The position numbers and the translations under genes are program-made. A model generated the notes under the pieces. It made no database searches, was not told where the DNA came from, and worked only from the letters and a program-made list of their open reading frames with translations. Below, piece by piece: positions 24,244 to 32,984 of a stretch of 64,000 nt of DNA (positions within the stretch are counted from its first letter, which is position 1; the number at the start of each line of letters is the position of its first letter). Source of the DNA: Succiniclasticum ruminis DSM 9236 (GTDB lineage Bacteria > Bacillota > Negativicutes > Acidaminococcales > Acidaminococcaceae); assembly GCF_900112895.1 (NCBI RefSeq), contig NZ_FONL01000005.1, forward strand, positions 1 to 64,000, in the 5' to 3' direction.

Positions 24244-24825
24244 ATGATTACAAGAGAAGAAGCCTGGAAATTACTGACTGAATTTAATAAAGATCCGTTC
24301 CATCTGCGTCATGCCCTGACGGTGGAAGGGGCCATGCGGCATTTTGCCCGCACTCTGGGATATGCGGAGGAAGAAGATTTCTGGGGTTTAGTGGGCCTGC
24401 TTCACGATCTGGATTTTGAACAGTACCCGGACCAGCACTGCACAAAATCCCAGGAGATCATGCGGGAACGGGGATTGGATGAACGGCTGATCCACGCTAC
24501 AGCCAGCCACGGTTACGGGATCACGGTGGACATCAAACCGGAACACGAGATGGAAAAAGTGCTGTTTGCCTGCGACGAACTGACGGGACTCATCGGCGCC
24601 TGCGCCCTGGTGCGCCCGTCCAAAAGCGTGCAGGACATGGAAATGAAATCCGTAAAGAAAAAATTCAAAGATCACAGATTTGCGGCAGGCTGCCACCGGG
24701 AAGTCATCCAGCAGGGCGCGGATATGCTGGGCTGGACACTGGAAGATCTGATCACAAAAACCATTGAAGCCATGCGCGTGGATGAAGCAAAGATCAACGA
24801 AGCGTGCGCAACGTTTGGAGCATAA
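24244..24825 (+). CDS. HD domain-containing hydrolase
   Basis: A 193-residue HD-domain protein. Metal ligands visible are His in FHLRHALTVE, HD in LLHDLDFEQYPDQHC, and a later ATASHGYG. It is cytosolic, of the same kind as HDIG proteins annotated as hydrolases. Members act on nucleotides or phosphates; the substrate is unknown. It lies between the Rrf2 gene and mnmA in one operon, which suggests a link to tRNA sulfur or cofactor metabolism, but this is only inferred from position. Confidence 0.85.
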   Translation: MITREEAWKLLTEFNKDPFHLRHALTVEGAMRHFARTLGYAEEEDFWGLVGLLHDLDFEQYPDQHCTKSQEIMRERGLDERLIHATASHGYGITVDIKPEHEMEKVLFACDELTGLIGACALVRPSKSVQDMEMKSVKKKFKDHRFAAGCHREVIQQGADMLGWTLEDLITKTIEAMRVDEAKINEACATFGA

Positions 24826-24834
24826 AGTTTTAAA

Positions 24835-25902
24835 ATGAAGCAAAAAGTTTTAATGGCCATGAGTGGCGGCGTGGACAGCAGCACGGCGGCGCTGCTGCTG
24901 CAGGAAGCGGGCTATGATGTGGTCGGCGTCACCCTGAAGATGTTTGAAAACAAAGACATCGGGGCGGGGGAAACCGACAGCAGTTTCGTCAATGTGCGGG
25001 ACGCGAAACAGGTTGCGGAAAAGATGGGTTTTCCCCATTACGTGTTTGACTTCTGCCCGTACTTCCGTCAATTTGTCATAGACCACTTCATTGCGGAGTA
25101 TGAAAGCGGGCGGACGCCGAACCCCTGCGTGGACTGTAACAAAAATGTGAAGCTGGGGCAGCTGTTCCCGAAAGCGGAAGAGCTGGGTTGCGGGTATGTC
25201 GCTACAGGTCATTACGCTAATGTAAAATTTAATGAAGAGACCGGACGCTGGCTGCTGCTGCGGGGGGATGACCGGCAGAAGGACCAGAGTTATATGCTGT
25301 ACACCCTGACGCAAAACCAGCTGGCCCATATTTTGTTCCCGCTGGGGCGTTTGCAGAAGACGGCCATCCGGGAAAAAGCGGAAACGGAAGGACTGGCCAA
25401 TGCCCGGAAGCCGGACAGCCAGGATATCTGTTTTGTGCCGGACGGGGATTACGCCCGGGTGATACAGAATATTACAAAACGCAAGCCGCAACCGGGGAAG
25501 TTCATCCATCTGGACGGCACGGTGCTGGGAACCCACAGGGGACAGCTGCATTACACCATCGGACAGCGGAAGGGTCTGGGTATTGCCTATCAGTATCCGC
25601 TCTATGTGATCCGGAAAGATGTGGAAAAGAACATTGTATACCTGGGACCGCAGGAGGCGCTGTTCTCCGACACATTGATCGCGGAGAGCTGCAATCTGAT
25701 CTCCATTCCGGATCTGAAAGGACCGGTGCGCGTAACGGCCAAACCCCGTTACCGGGCCAAAGATGTACCGGCAGTGATTGAACCATTGGAAGACGGAAAC
25801 ATCAAAGTGACGTTTGATGAACCCCAGCGGGCGCTGACACCGGGCCAGGCTGTGGTGTTTTATCAGGATGACGTGGTGGTCGGCGGCGGCACGATACGGT
25901 AA
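24835..25902 (+). CDS. mnmA: tRNA-specific 2-thiouridylase MnmA
   Basis: A 355-residue ATP pyrophosphatase that makes 2-thiouridine at position 34 of tRNA-Lys, -Glu and -Gln, using sulfur relayed from a cysteine desulfurase. The PP-loop SGGVDSS is at 10-16; the catalytic cysteines are C101 (NPCVDCN) and C199 (DICFV). Later GTHRGQLHYTIGQRKGL and a C-terminal barrel (RALTPGQAVVFY) complete the family. The length is normal. It is the third gene after the Rrf2 regulator, nine bases after the HD gene, so it probably shares that Fe-S-sensitive control. Confidence 0.97.
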   Translation: MKQKVLMAMSGGVDSSTAALLLQEAGYDVVGVTLKMFENKDIGAGETDSSFVNVRDAKQVAEKMGFPHYVFDFCPYFRQFVIDHFIAEYESGRTPNPCVDCNKNVKLGQLFPKAEELGCGYVATGHYANVKFNEETGRWLLLRGDDRQKDQSYMLYTLTQNQLAHILFPLGRLQKTAIREKAETEGLANARKPDSQDICFVPDGDYARVIQNITKRKPQPGKFIHLDGTVLGTHRGQLHYTIGQRKGLGIAYQYPLYVIRKDVEKNIVYLGPQEALFSDTLIAESCNLISIPDLKGPVRVTAKPRYRAKDVPAVIEPLEDGNIKVTFDEPQRALTPGQAVVFYQDDVVVGGGTIR

Positions 25903-25928
25903 TAAGTATAAATAACGGTAAGGGAATC

Positions 25929-27182
25929 ATGATGGGAAAAAAGAACGTTTCAAAAAGAATGCGGGGATTTCTGGCAGCAGGTTTTTGGACTTGTATTCTG
26001 ACAGTATGCCCGCTCTATGGTGAAGCAGCGCTGCCGACGCATCCGGTGCCTTCTTCGCCTGCCGCAGCGGGAACCGGTTCCCCGGGGAAGGCCGAAAGTG
26101 GTATCCGGATACGGGTGGACCGGACGGAAAAGGCGGAGAGCAGTGCGTCAGGACCCAAAGAAAACGCGGCAGACAGGATATGGTCCAAAGCGAAAGGAGA
26201 CCATACCTCTGTAAAAAGTGCCCCGGAAAACAGTCCCCGGCAGAATGAAACACCAATAGTGACGGTTCGTAACAGAGAAATACCGTCCGGCAGGACTGCA
26301 GAACCGGTAATTCCGCAGGCCGTTGGGTCAGGCTATACGGAAGCGGAAATCCGGGAACAGATACAGCGGAAATATACACAGCCCAGACCGGAGTTCCGCC
26401 TTTTGTCCGGCGCGTTTGCGGGGTCCGGGTACCGGCCCGGCACGATGGATGTTAAAATTCCGACGTTGTTTTTCCCGCCGGACGTGATGCAGGATGTTTC
26501 GGAAACCTTTTTGGAAAATCCGGATGGGACGTTTGGCACGAGGACCCGGGAAGACAGGACCGGGGGACTTTCGTCCTACGGAGCCGAAGCGCAGCAGCAA
26601 CTGCTGAAACAGGCGGGGGAAAAAACCGGAGAGAATGTTCCGGCATCTGCCCCGTTACATCCGGGTCCTGCGGCAGCAAGAACAAAATATAAAACCATTA
26701 CGGTGCAGGTTCCCGTACCTGCCCCGTCCCCGTTCCGCCCGCTGGCAAAAGGGGATTTTTACTGGTACAGCAATCATAAAGGAAATTATGTGACAGCCTT
26801 GCCCGGTTCGCTGCCTCAGAATCCCCTGCTGCAGGTACCGGCAACCGGGCCCATGCTGATCCGCGATGCCGGGCAGCATGAATTTATGGCAGTTAGCGTG
26901 GACGACCCGGCGGACACCTATTATTATAAAAACCAGGACACATTCCCGGGTTACGGCAAAGCGGTGCCGGTGTTTACGGAGACCCGGAAAACTGCCCAGG
27001 GCGATGATGTCAGCATAAAATATATCCGCCGTTATGTGGACGGACAGCAGTGCCTGATTGTGGACAGCGCCGCAAAACGGGCCGGAAAGACATACCGCGT
27101 CGCTGTCGTTTTCCCCGAAAGCAAACAGTATGAATATTTGCCGAAAGCGTTGTATATAATCGAAAACCTGAAGGGAATATGA
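25929..27182 (+). CDS. Exported proline-rich protein, unknown
   Basis: A 417-residue protein with a signal-like N-terminus (FLAAGFWTCILTVCPLYGEAA). Residues 30-130 are Pro/Ser/Lys/Arg-rich and probably disordered; a short VTVRNREIPSGRTAEPVIP lies within. The C-terminal third is folded-looking (FRPLAKGDFYWYSNHKGNYVTALPG, RRYVDGQQCLIVDSAAKRA, YRVAVVFPESKQYEYLPKALYIIENLKGI). No family recognised. Start at 25929 or 25932 with AAGGG upstream. It follows mnmA by 26 bases, so transcription may run through. Confidence 0.6.
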   Translation: MMGKKNVSKRMRGFLAAGFWTCILTVCPLYGEAALPTHPVPSSPAAAGTGSPGKAESGIRIRVDRTEKAESSASGPKENAADRIWSKAKGDHTSVKSAPENSPRQNETPIVTVRNREIPSGRTAEPVIPQAVGSGYTEAEIREQIQRKYTQPRPEFRLLSGAFAGSGYRPGTMDVKIPTLFFPPDVMQDVSETFLENPDGTFGTRTREDRTGGLSSYGAEAQQQLLKQAGEKTGENVPASAPLHPGPAAARTKYKTITVQVPVPAPSPFRPLAKGDFYWYSNHKGNYVTALPGSLPQNPLLQVPATGPMLIRDAGQHEFMAVSVDDPADTYYYKNQDTFPGYGKAVPVFTETRKTAQGDDVSIKYIRRYVDGQQCLIVDSAAKRAGKTYRVAVVFPESKQYEYLPKALYIIENLKGI

Positions 27183-27221
27183 TGAATTGCTGCTGTATAA
27201 CAGATAAGGAGACCGGAAAGT

Positions 27222-27719
27222 ATGGAACATGCTGAAGTCGTGCGCAGGATGGTTTTGTTTGACAAAGGGGATGCCCGCCGTATCCAGCATTTCTTAAAGG
27301 TCTATATGTTTGCCGCCCTCATCGGCAAAATGGAAGGACTGCCCCCGGAACAGCAGGAGGTTTTGGAAATTGCTGCGATTCTCCATGATATCGGCATCAT
27401 TCCGGCTGAAAAGAAGTACGGGTTCAACAACGGCAAGCTGCAGGAACAGGAAGGTCCGGCTTATGCCCGGGCGTTGCTGCAGGAAGCGGGCGGTTATCAA
27501 CCGGAGCTGATCGACAGAGTCTGTTTCCTTATCGCCCACCACCACACGTATGAGGGGGTGGACGGACCGGACTGGCAGATCCTGCTGGAAGCGGATTTCC
27601 TTGTGAATTCGTTTGAAAAGAATATGCCGGAAGAAGCCATTAAAAAAATGCGCTCCCGTGTTTTTAAAACAGGGAGCGGTATTGCCATGCTGAACAATCA
27701 GTATGGGTATGATATGTAA
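27222..27719 (+). CDS. HD domain-containing protein
   Basis: A 165-residue HD-domain phosphohydrolase. Ligands visible are RRIQHFLKVY, AAILHDIGII (HD pair), and HHHTYEGVDGPDW with D of EADFLV. It is a compact one-domain type related to YfbR/YqeK-like or relA-like HD proteins; the substrate is unknown. AAGGAG precedes the ATG. It follows the exported proline-rich gene on the same strand. It resembles the HD protein at 24244 only in the shared fold. Confidence 0.85.
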   Translation: MEHAEVVRRMVLFDKGDARRIQHFLKVYMFAALIGKMEGLPPEQQEVLEIAAILHDIGIIPAEKKYGFNNGKLQEQEGPAYARALLQEAGGYQPELIDRVCFLIAHHHTYEGVDGPDWQILLEADFLVNSFEKNMPEEAIKKMRSRVFKTGSGIAMLNNQYGYDM

Positions 27720-27738
27720 TTGTTGTTATCAGGTAGAA

Positions 27739-28392
27739 TTATCTCATCTTTTTCAAAGCTGCCGCATTCTTAACCAGAATGACACCGGCGGCTTTCATTT
27801 TTTCCAGGGCGGCCTGCGTTGTATCGGGCGCGATACCGCGGCAGGCTGCTTCATTTAAAATGACGGTAAAGCCGGCGTCCTTCAACTGCAGAACAGTATT
27901 CAGCACACAGTAGTCCGTGGCCAGGCCGCCGCAGATTACGGTGGTGATGCCGTGCTGGCGTAAGAATTCAATGGCCCCGGTGCTGTATTTGTTGCCAAGG
28001 TCGTGATAGCAGGCACCGTAGGGATGTTTGTCCGGTTCGATGCCTTTCAGGCTCTGGAAGGCATAGGCTTCGGGATCCAGCCCGTCGATAAATTCAAAGC
28101 CGGGCGTGCCGACGATGGCATGTTTTGTCCAATACAGGTCCAGGTCCGGATAGCCGGCCAGCGGGGTCAGGCACGGATGTTCCTCTGTGGCAATCCATTT
28201 CGCGTAAGGGGAATGGGCGTCACGGGAAGCGATCCGCAGGCACGCAAGCTTTGCCTGCGCGTTCAATTCCGGTACGATCTTGTCTCCTTCCGCCACCGGC
28301 AGTTCGTCGGGGCAGACCGGGGTGAAGGTTTTCTGGGCGTCAATATCAAAAGCGGCGATAAAGTTTTTTGCGGGTAAACGATAATTGAACAT
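27739..28392 (-). CDS. pncA: Nicotinamidase / cysteine hydrolase (isochorismatase fold)
   Basis: A 217-residue isochorismatase-fold amidohydrolase. The catalytic triad is visible as Asp in FDIDAQKTF, Lys in YWTKHA and Cys in GGLATDYCVL. Metal-binding His in SRDAHSP supports nicotinamidase (PncA type), which turns nicotinamide to nicotinate for NAD recovery. The extra FTPVCPDELPVAEGDKI is usual in the family. AGGAGG lies seven bases before the ATG. It is convergent with the HD gene and divergent from the LysM protein. The assignment to PncA rather than another amidase is likely but unproven. Confidence 0.8.
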   Translation of the reverse strand: MFNYRLPAKNFIAAFDIDAQKTFTPVCPDELPVAEGDKIVPELNAQAKLACLRIASRDAHSPYAKWIATEEHPCLTPLAGYPDLDLYWTKHAIVGTPGFEFIDGLDPEAYAFQSLKGIEPDKHPYGACYHDLGNKYSTGAIEFLRQHGITTVICGGLATDYCVLNTVLQLKDAGFTVILNEAACRGIAPDTTQAALEKMKAAGVILVKNAAALKKMR

Positions 28393-28617
28393 GTTGTTAC
28401 CTCCTGTTCCAGACTTACCAGTTAAGGAAACGGGACTTCAAAAACCGGCGCTTCCTTTCACTCTGCGGAAAACGGATGTTTCCCGGCTCTTTCTGCTGAT
28501 TTTCCAATGTTTCTGTCAAAAATGGTTAAAAGCATTATACATAATGCAGCAGATTATGTAAAGATTCCGTTAGCTGTCTTTATTGCGAACAGATAAATAA
28601 TTTTCATTTAATTTCAG

Positions 28618-28668
28618 CGAACTGTTCGAAATAAAACTCTTGACAAACGAACTGTTTGGTTGTATTAT
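28618..28668 (+). promoter_or_regulatory. Promoter with paired LexA-like operators
   Basis: The -35 TTGACA (28640-28645), 17 bases and TATTAT (28663-28668) form a near-consensus promoter. CGAACTGTTCG (28618-28628) and CGAACTGTTTG (28648-28658) are palindromic and 30 bases apart; the second fills the spacer. The half-site CGAAC/GTTCG matches the Firmicutes SOS box, but with one base between the halves instead of four. The gene behind it resembles yneA. The rest of the 314-base gap (28393-28706) shows no gene. Confidence 0.65.
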
Positions 28669-28706
28669 AATTATAACAAACAAACGTTTCAAAAGAGGTG
28701 GACAAA

Positions 28707-29036
28707 ATGAAAAGATTTTTAATTGCTTTTTTATTAGGCGCGTTAATGAGCGGCGGTTTTACATACATGACAGTTTCTGCTTCCCCGGAAATCTATGAGA
28801 AACAGGTTATTACCGTACATACGGGAGACACATTGTGGGATATTGCGGCTGACTGGAGCGGCAGGGATGAAGATATCCGTGAAGTAATCCTGCGGATCCA
28901 GAAAGAGAACAAACTGTCAGGCAGCGACCTGGCGGTGGGACAACGGCTGGTGATCCCGGTTCGCAAAACCGTAGCAGATGTGGTTGCCGAACAGAACGAA
29001 CGGAATGTGGGCAAAGCGCAACTGGCGGCAAGATAA
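28707..29036 (+). CDS. LysM protein resembling SOS cell-division suppressor YneA
   Basis: A 109-residue protein with an N-terminal membrane segment (LIAFLLGALMSGGFTYM) and one LysM domain (ITVHTGDTLWDIAADWS ... LAVGQRLVIPV, residues about 37-90). This is the layout and size of YneA, which in Bacillus is induced by DNA damage and blocks division. Here too, LexA-like boxes sit in the promoter. lexA is not adjacent in this window. The ATG at 28707 follows GAGGTGG; an in-frame GTG at 28698 is inside that site. A hairpin at 29047 ends the unit. Confidence 0.7.
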   Translation: MKRFLIAFLLGALMSGGFTYMTVSASPEIYEKQVITVHTGDTLWDIAADWSGRDEDIREVILRIQKENKLSGSDLAVGQRLVIPVRKTVADVVAEQNERNVGKAQLAAR

Positions 29037-29046
29037 ATATAGAAGT

Positions 29047-29090
29047 AAGGAAGCGCATACTTTTTCAAGCGGCGCTTCCTTAGTACATTT
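29047..29090 (+). terminator. Hairpin terminator
   Basis: AAGGAAGCGC pairs with GCGCTTCCTT; the T-run is weak. It separates the convergent LysM and gluQ genes. Confidence 0.55.
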
Positions 29091-29127
29091 TCTGGTTTTT
29101 CTCCCTAACCATAATTTCACTTAATTT

Positions 29128-30099
29128 TCAGCTCTTCAATTTCAACTCTTCCCAATAATTTCCCGGAATGACAAGGTCATGTCCGGGAATTTTTTTCCGG
29201 TCAAACAGGGGCAGGATATCGGTTGCTTTCAGCGGTTCCGGTTTGCTGATCTGTCCCAGCAGCCAGGCGATATAACCGAGCAGCGGTTCCGGTCTGCCAA
29301 GCTCCTGACGGAGAAAGCCCATGTCCGCCGCTTTGTCACGCTTGGCAAGGCGGGCCCCTTCCCGGGTGATCAACATAGGCAGGTGCAGATATTCCGGCAC
29401 ATCGAAACCCAGCGTTTGGAAAAGGTAGATCTGCGGCGCAGAAGAACTCAGCAGGTCACAACCCCGCACCACCTGGCTGACGCCCATCAGCCCGTCGTCT
29501 ATGGTCACTGCCAGCTGGTAGGCAAACACGCCGTCGCTGCGGCGGATGATGATATCGCCCCAGTCACGGGCCAGGTTAAAAGACTGCGGACCGTAACAGC
29601 CGTCGCAAAACGTAATATCTGTGTCCGGCAGGATCAGCCGGGCGGCAGGCCGGCGCTGTTTTGCTTTTTCACGGACTTCCGCGTCTGTCAGCCGGCGGCA
29701 GGTGCCGGCATAGACCACGCGCCCGTCCGACGCATGAGGCGCGTCCGCCACATGCAGCTGCGCGCGGCTGCAGAAGCAGGGATAGACGAGGTTTTTGCCG
29801 GTCAGTTGTTCATAGTATTTTTCATATATGACGGTGCGTTCACTCTGATACGGGACGTCCGGATTGTCCCAGGTGATGCCCAGCCACTCCAGATCAGACA
29901 GAATCTGGTCCGCGTTGGCGCGTGGACAGCGGACCGGGTCCAGGTCTTCAATACGCAGCAGGAAATCCCCGCCGGCGCTTTTGGCGCAGAGCCAGGCGGC
30001 CAGCGCGGTGTAAACATTTCCCAGGTGCATGCGCCCGCTGGGGGAAGGGGCGAAACGCCCCACGGTTTGTCGGGAAAAAACAGTTTCTTTTTTTGGCAT
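29128..30099 (-). CDS. gluQ: Glutamyl-Q tRNA(Asp) synthetase
   Basis: A 323-residue class I synthetase-like enzyme of the GluQRS family. It keeps the GluRS catalytic core (FAPSPSGRMHLGN as the HIGH region, RIEDLDPVR, and RLAKRDK as the KMSKS-like region) but lacks the anticodon-binding domain. Zinc ligands CFCSR ... YAGTCRR are present. The enzyme attaches glutamate to queuosine in tRNA-Asp. The length is normal. It stands alone between the LysM gene and the DUF697 gene; the AGGAC before the ATG is weak. Confidence 0.95.
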   Translation of the reverse strand: MPKKETVFSRQTVGRFAPSPSGRMHLGNVYTALAAWLCAKSAGGDFLLRIEDLDPVRCPRANADQILSDLEWLGITWDNPDVPYQSERTVIYEKYYEQLTGKNLVYPCFCSRAQLHVADAPHASDGRVVYAGTCRRLTDAEVREKAKQRRPAARLILPDTDITFCDGCYGPQSFNLARDWGDIIIRRSDGVFAYQLAVTIDDGLMGVSQVVRGCDLLSSSAPQIYLFQTLGFDVPEYLHLPMLITREGARLAKRDKAADMGFLRQELGRPEPLLGYIAWLLGQISKPEPLKATDILPLFDRKKIPGHDLVIPGNYWEELKLKS

Positions 30100-30255
30100 G
30101 ACAGCGTCCTTTAATTGTTCATAAAGATTTCAATTTTTATTATAGCATAAAGGATATAATATAAAATACAGGAAATAAGGGAGAATAATTTTCTTTCGGA
30201 TAATATTGAAGCATATAATCAGTAAGAGTCTGTAGGGATTTGGAGAGGTTGCATT

Positions 30256-31617
30256 ATGGCTGAAGAAGAAGTAAAACAGACGGCACAGGATGAGGCAGCG
30301 GAAAAGGTAACGGAAGAAGCTGCTGAAGCTTCTGCTGCGGCAGAGAATACGGAAAAAACTGCGGCTGCAGGCGAAGCCGGCAAGGCTGAAGAAGCCGGTG
30401 CCGCGGAGGAAGCCGCAAAAGAGGAAACCGTTGCCGGCGGTGCGGAAGAAAAAAAGGAAATCGAACCGTTGGAAGATATTGATACCGAATGGGAAGCGGA
30501 AAAACTGTGCCGCTGGGGCGCGGCCCGCGCCAGCGTGCTGGTGGTGGCTCCCGTTTTCGGAACCATGGCGCTGATCGCCAACGAGGTGTACATGATCACC
30601 CGCCTGGCCGACCTGCGGGGAATCAAGGTCTCCGAAGGTACGGCGTTGGGCCTTCTGGGTTCTTTGGGCGCGACCTTTATCGGGCAGTCGGTGTTTACCC
30701 TGCTGCCGATCCCGGCCATCCAGATCCCGCTGGCGGTGTCCATTACCTACGGCGTGGGCAAGGCGGCCAACGCCTGGCTGAAAGCCGGCCGGCCGGAAGA
30801 TGTGGCCAGCTTCCGGGAAGTGTTTGAAAAGGCCCGCAAAGAAGGCGCGGAAAACGCGGACACTTTCAGCAACATGGACTGCAAGGACGAACCGCTGGGT
30901 GACGAAAGCAAAAAGTTTGACCTGAACGCCCTGAAAGAAAAAATGAAAAATGTCAAAGGGGAAGACGTGTTTGCCGGCGTCAAGACCACCGCGGACAAGG
31001 CCGAATCCACCATTTCCCAGAAGATCAAAGACTTTAATGACCGCATCGTGAACCCGCTGAAGACCAAGAGCGACCGCTGGATATCCGCCCAGAACTGGCA
31101 GCAGCTGTCCCGGGGCGAACTGGTCATTCCGTATACCGAGATCAAGGCATATATGACGAAAGCCCTGGCCGGCAGCGATTTTGCCCTGCTGGACATCGGC
31201 TATCTGGCGCCGGACTACCTGCGGATGAACCTGCAGCACAATACCTACGGCACGCTGGAGCTGAAACTTTCCGTCCTGGACTTTTATGTGGACCAGAACG
31301 AAGCCGTTGCCCACATTAAAGTAGAGGGTTTCGACATTTTTAATAATGACTTTGCGTCCCTGGTGGTGAATACGGTCGGTGACAAGCTGATCGTCGCGAT
31401 CATCGATCTTATCTTTGATAAGGTGACCATTGAGAACAAAGACGTGGAAGTAACCTATGAAAACGGCGTGATCGGTCTGGACTTCACCAAAACCCTGCAG
31501 GAAAGCAAAATCGGCAAGACCCGCTTCCTGAAAAAATCCGTGTTGGATGTGCTGCACCTCACAAACCTCAGCGTGATGGAAGAAGGGCTGAAAGTGAAAG
31601 CCAGCGTAAAGCTGTGA
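30256..31617 (+). CDS. DUF697-like membrane-associated protein with acidic N-terminus
   Basis: A 453-residue protein in three parts. Residues 1-75 are almost entirely Glu, Ala and Lys. Residues 80-180 contain ARASVLVVAPVFGTMALI and ADLRGIKVSEGTALG with two hydrophobic helices, resembling DUF697/YcjF-type domains. Residues 200-453 are mixed helix and strand with IVNPLKTKSDRWISAQNWQQLSRGELVIPYTEIKAYM; the end looks like a beta domain. No GTPase partner is adjacent, though such domains often occur with Era-like GTPases. GGAGAGG lies seven bases before the ATG. Function unknown. Confidence 0.65.
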   Translation: MAEEEVKQTAQDEAAEKVTEEAAEASAAAENTEKTAAAGEAGKAEEAGAAEEAAKEETVAGGAEEKKEIEPLEDIDTEWEAEKLCRWGAARASVLVVAPVFGTMALIANEVYMITRLADLRGIKVSEGTALGLLGSLGATFIGQSVFTLLPIPAIQIPLAVSITYGVGKAANAWLKAGRPEDVASFREVFEKARKEGAENADTFSNMDCKDEPLGDESKKFDLNALKEKMKNVKGEDVFAGVKTTADKAESTISQKIKDFNDRIVNPLKTKSDRWISAQNWQQLSRGELVIPYTEIKAYMTKALAGSDFALLDIGYLAPDYLRMNLQHNTYGTLELKLSVLDFYVDQNEAVAHIKVEGFDIFNNDFASLVVNTVGDKLIVAIIDLIFDKVTIENKDVEVTYENGVIGLDFTKTLQESKIGKTRFLKKSVLDVLHLTNLSVMEEGLKVKASVKL

Positions 31618-31708
31618 GCGGCATCTGTGCAGAAAAAAACGATGACAGAACCGGAGCGCGCATGAGCAGACACTGCCATGTATGTTTAATTTAATAAGAA
31701 GATACGCT

Positions 31709-31755
31709 GCTGAAGCCGTTCTGTCGAATGTCCGGCTTCAGCATTTTCTTTTTGG
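31709..31755 (+). terminator. Intrinsic terminator
   Basis: GCTGAAGCCG pairs with CGGCTTCAGC, then ATTTTCTTTTT, after the DUF697-like gene. Confidence 0.85.
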
Positions 31756-31777
31756 GGTTGCGGGCCACCAGACTGTT

Positions 31778-31806
31778 TTGCCAAAATCTTATATTTGGTG
31801 TAAAAT
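31778..31806 (+). promoter_or_regulatory. Sigma-A promoter of the DUF2232-gdpP-rplI operon
   Basis: TTGCCA (31778-31783), 17 bases, TAAAAT (31801-31806), with a TATAAT overlapping at 31806-31811. About 130 bases before the first start codon. Confidence 0.65.
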
Positions 31807-31937
31807 ATAATGGTACACTGTAAAAGTGTTTGTCTTTTTATTTGTGAAAGAAGGAACCGGATAACGGTTCCCTGGGTTTGATTCTGTTTACTGACAAGCC
31901 GGGAAAGGGATGTTTGTTTTTCCGGCAGGAGGAATTT

Positions 31938-32930
31938 GTGGCGTTAACGTATCGCAGAAGAACATCGGCGATGGTGGAAGGCGCAATCTGCGCGGCCATT
32001 GCGATTGTTTTTAATTTATTGTTCGCTTATGTTCCCTTTATGGGAATCATTTTAAATCTGATTATGCCCCTGCCCCTGGTTGTCTGCGGCATGCGGAACG
32101 GGATGCGCTGGAGTATAATGGCTGCCGTGGTATCCACGGTGCTGGTGGCCATGACTGTGAATCCGATTCATGCGCTGTTTTACATCGGCGTGTACGGTGT
32201 CATGGGCGTCGTGCTGGGCGAGTGTATGCACCGTCACCTGCCGGCGCAGAAATTGTTGCTATACGCGTCCATCGGGGCGCTGGCCAGTATCGGTATCAAC
32301 ATGCTGCTGGCCCTGTATGTAATGGGCATCCATCCCGTGGATATGATGTTCCAGTCGCTGGACGATGCCATTCCGCAGATTGCGGCGTCTTTTAACACGG
32401 GGAAAATGACGCCGGAACAGTCCGCGGCCTTTACCGCACAGATGACGGAAATGGTATCCATGATCAAGATTATCCTGCCGGGAGCCATGTTGCTGATGGC
32501 GCCGATCCTGGTGATGATCAACTACTGGGTGGCCCGCAGGATCCTGGCCAGGACCGGGGAAACCTTTCCGGAATTTCCCCCGGTGGACGAGTGGTCCTTC
32601 CCGCCGGTGGTGGCGCTGGTTTATGTGGCGGCCCTCTTTGGTATCCAGTTTTTTGTCAACGACCGGACCCATATCGGTTACACTATCTGCGCCAATGTGT
32701 GGGCTATCTGCAGCATGCTGCTGATGGTACAGGGTCTGGTGTTTATCTACTGGTATCTCAAAACCCATAGTAAACCCCTCTGGTGGATGCGGATCATCAT
32801 CCCCGTCTCCATGTTTATTTCCCTGGTGGGACTGCTTGTGACCTATGTGGGCGCGTACGACATCCTGTTTGACGCCCGCAGGCTCCGGACGAAGAAATAT
32901 GCGGCGGAACGGGAACAAAAAAAGAAGTAA
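31938..32930 (+). CDS. DUF2232 (YybS-like) membrane protein
   Basis: A 330-residue polytopic membrane protein with about eight hydrophobic segments, of the DUF2232/YybS family (MVEGAICAAIAIVFNLLF, PLPLVVCGMRNGMRW at the start; the AXX-rich repeats resemble ECF S-components). In Firmicutes it lies directly before gdpP, as here. The substrate is unknown. The GTG at 31938 is five bases after AGGAGG; an ATG at 31878 in the same frame has no ribosome binding site. gdpP follows after 54 bases. Confidence 0.9.
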   Translation: MALTYRRRTSAMVEGAICAAIAIVFNLLFAYVPFMGIILNLIMPLPLVVCGMRNGMRWSIMAAVVSTVLVAMTVNPIHALFYIGVYGVMGVVLGECMHRHLPAQKLLLYASIGALASIGINMLLALYVMGIHPVDMMFQSLDDAIPQIAASFNTGKMTPEQSAAFTAQMTEMVSMIKIILPGAMLLMAPILVMINYWVARRILARTGETFPEFPPVDEWSFPPVVALVYVAALFGIQFFVNDRTHIGYTICANVWAICSMLLMVQGLVFIYWYLKTHSKPLWWMRIIIPVSMFISLVGLLVTYVGAYDILFDARRLRTKKYAAEREQKKK

Positions 32931-32984
32931 AGGTTCCGCGACTGGATTGTCGTATAACTTACGAAGCAATACGAGGTGATTGGA

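Noticed and set aside
29179-30114. A 311-codon plus-strand open frame opposite gluQ
   Set aside because: It is antisense to a clear glutamyl-Q synthetase and has no recognisable domain or ribosome binding site; it arises from biased codon use.
30130-31557. A 475-codon minus-strand open frame opposite the DUF697-like gene
   Set aside because: The plus-strand protein has domain-like order and a good start; the antisense frame is Phe/His-rich noise with no start signal.
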